The translations under genes were made by a program, and so were the position numbers. Below are positions 63,480 through 64,000 of a DNA stretch of 64,000 bases, in pieces (within the stretch, counting starts at the first letter, position 1; each line of letters begins with the position of its first letter). Below the pieces are notes generated by a model, which was not told the origin of the DNA, did not search any database, and was given only the letters and a program-made list of their open reading frames with translations. Source of the stretch: Agelaius tricolor (lineage: Eukaryota > Chordata > Aves > Passeriformes > Icteridae); assembly GCA_023055355.1 (NCBI GenBank), contig JALJCS010000015.1:13064501-13128500 (forward strand). The letters are read 5' to 3'.

Positions 63480-63616
63480 GAACAGCCAATATTTTATATG
63501 GGAGGTTGTGTGAGCAAAGAGTGAAATGGATGTTCATGGGCTGGGAAGAACAGCCAAGCTTTTTATATGGGAGGATGTGTGATCAAAGAGTGAAATGGAT
63601 GTTCATGGGCTGGGAA
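63480..63616. repeat. 68-bp tandem duplication
   Basis: A 68-bp block beginning GAACAGCCAA at 63480 is repeated directly from 63548 with an extra base and a few substitutions. Both copies contain TTTTATATGGGAGG, CAAAGAGTGAAATGG and TGTTCATGGGCTGGGAA. Confidence 0.9.
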
Positions 63617-64000
63617 GGAGGAGCCTGAGTGTCTCTGGCTGCTGCACCATGGGAAGGGGGTGTGCTGCTCTGGAAAAACTCTGCACCACTTTCAGAAAGT
63701 TTTAGAGGTGGAAATAGTTTTGAATTATTTTTTGAACTTTCTTTTCTGCGGCCCTGCTGCACCCTTTGCAGAGGTGCAGGCTGTCTGTGCTGGCCAGGTG
63801 CCCAGCAGAGCTCAGTGCCAGCTGCAATGCTGGAGATGCTGAGATGCTCTGGCCACGCTCCTGCTGCCCCTCAGCTGGGCTTTAGAGGCCTGGAGCAGCT
63901 GGGCTTGGCTGCAAGAATCGACCCAGCCTGGGCCTGGGCTTTGGACCCAAGAGCAGATCCTGGGCCAGGTCTCTGCCCTAGCTGGGTGCTGGTGTTGAGC

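Larger units (their letters stand above)
53008..64000 (+). other. NECAB2: NECAB2 intron 2 (runs off the right edge)
   Basis: At least 11 kb. I looked for a next exon that would start in phase 1 with the rest of the EF-hand loop (DDGKLSFEEF-like) and found none, so intron 2 probably extends past 64000. The interval holds several short repeats (listed) and a homeodomain-site-rich patch at 56.15-56.31 kb. Chance frames are not called. Confidence 0.65.

Noticed and set aside
53008..64000. Search for NECAB2 exon 3 (rest of EF-hand 1)
   Set aside because: No AG-flanked phase-1 exon encoding a DDGKLSFEEF-like loop was seen on the + strand; it most likely lies beyond the window.
1..64000. CRISPR arrays, bacterial operons, tRNA or rRNA genes, or a novel defence-like system
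   Set aside because: The tandem repeats present are short minisatellites and microsatellites without unique spacers. I saw no tRNA with A and B boxes and no rRNA, and the DNA is plainly vertebrate nuclear.

Overview
This is about 64 kb of vertebrate nuclear DNA, almost certainly from a songbird (passerine). Evidence for a bird is two CR1 LINE 3'-end fragments. Evidence for a passerine is a pair of adjacent LTR-type repeats at about 28.2-29.4 kb that resemble families I know as common in passerine genomes. Genes are split by GT-AG introns, there is one CpG island, and most of the window is non-coding. No bacterial or phage gene organisation is present, and most long open frames are chance or antisense frames.

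Layout: (1) 1-13.2 kb is intergenic or far-upstream sequence with no recognisable exon. (2) 13.2-24.7 kb is OSGIN1 on the + strand: a TATA promoter with a cluster of AP-1/NF-E2-type sites, an ATG-free first exon, five coding exons joining cleanly into a frame of up to 499 residues, and a 3'UTR with tandem AATAAA signals. (3) 24.7-43.9 kb is intergenic, with CR1 fragments, two degenerate LTRs and several simple or minisatellite repeats. (4) 44.0 kb to the right edge is the 5' part of NECAB2 on the + strand: a CpG-island promoter, exon 1, an 8.6 kb intron, a 25-nt exon 2 and at least 11 kb of intron 2. The rest of NECAB2 lies beyond the window.

The OSGIN1-NECAB2 order and orientation match the arrangement I know from human 16q23-q24, which supports calling these OSGIN1 and NECAB2 and not their paralogues OSGIN2 and NECAB1. 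The two genes are neighbours, not an operon: OSGIN1 is a stress-inducible flavoprotein-like growth inhibitor, NECAB2 a neuronal EF-hand protein.

I found no convincing new biological system. The points most worth a second look are the NF-E2/AP-1 cluster at the OSGIN1 promoter, the OSGIN1 start choice, the tiny NECAB2 upstream ORF and GGA tract, the NECAB2 microexon with a perfect inverted repeat just downstream, and a 22-bp minisatellite that is open in all three + frames.
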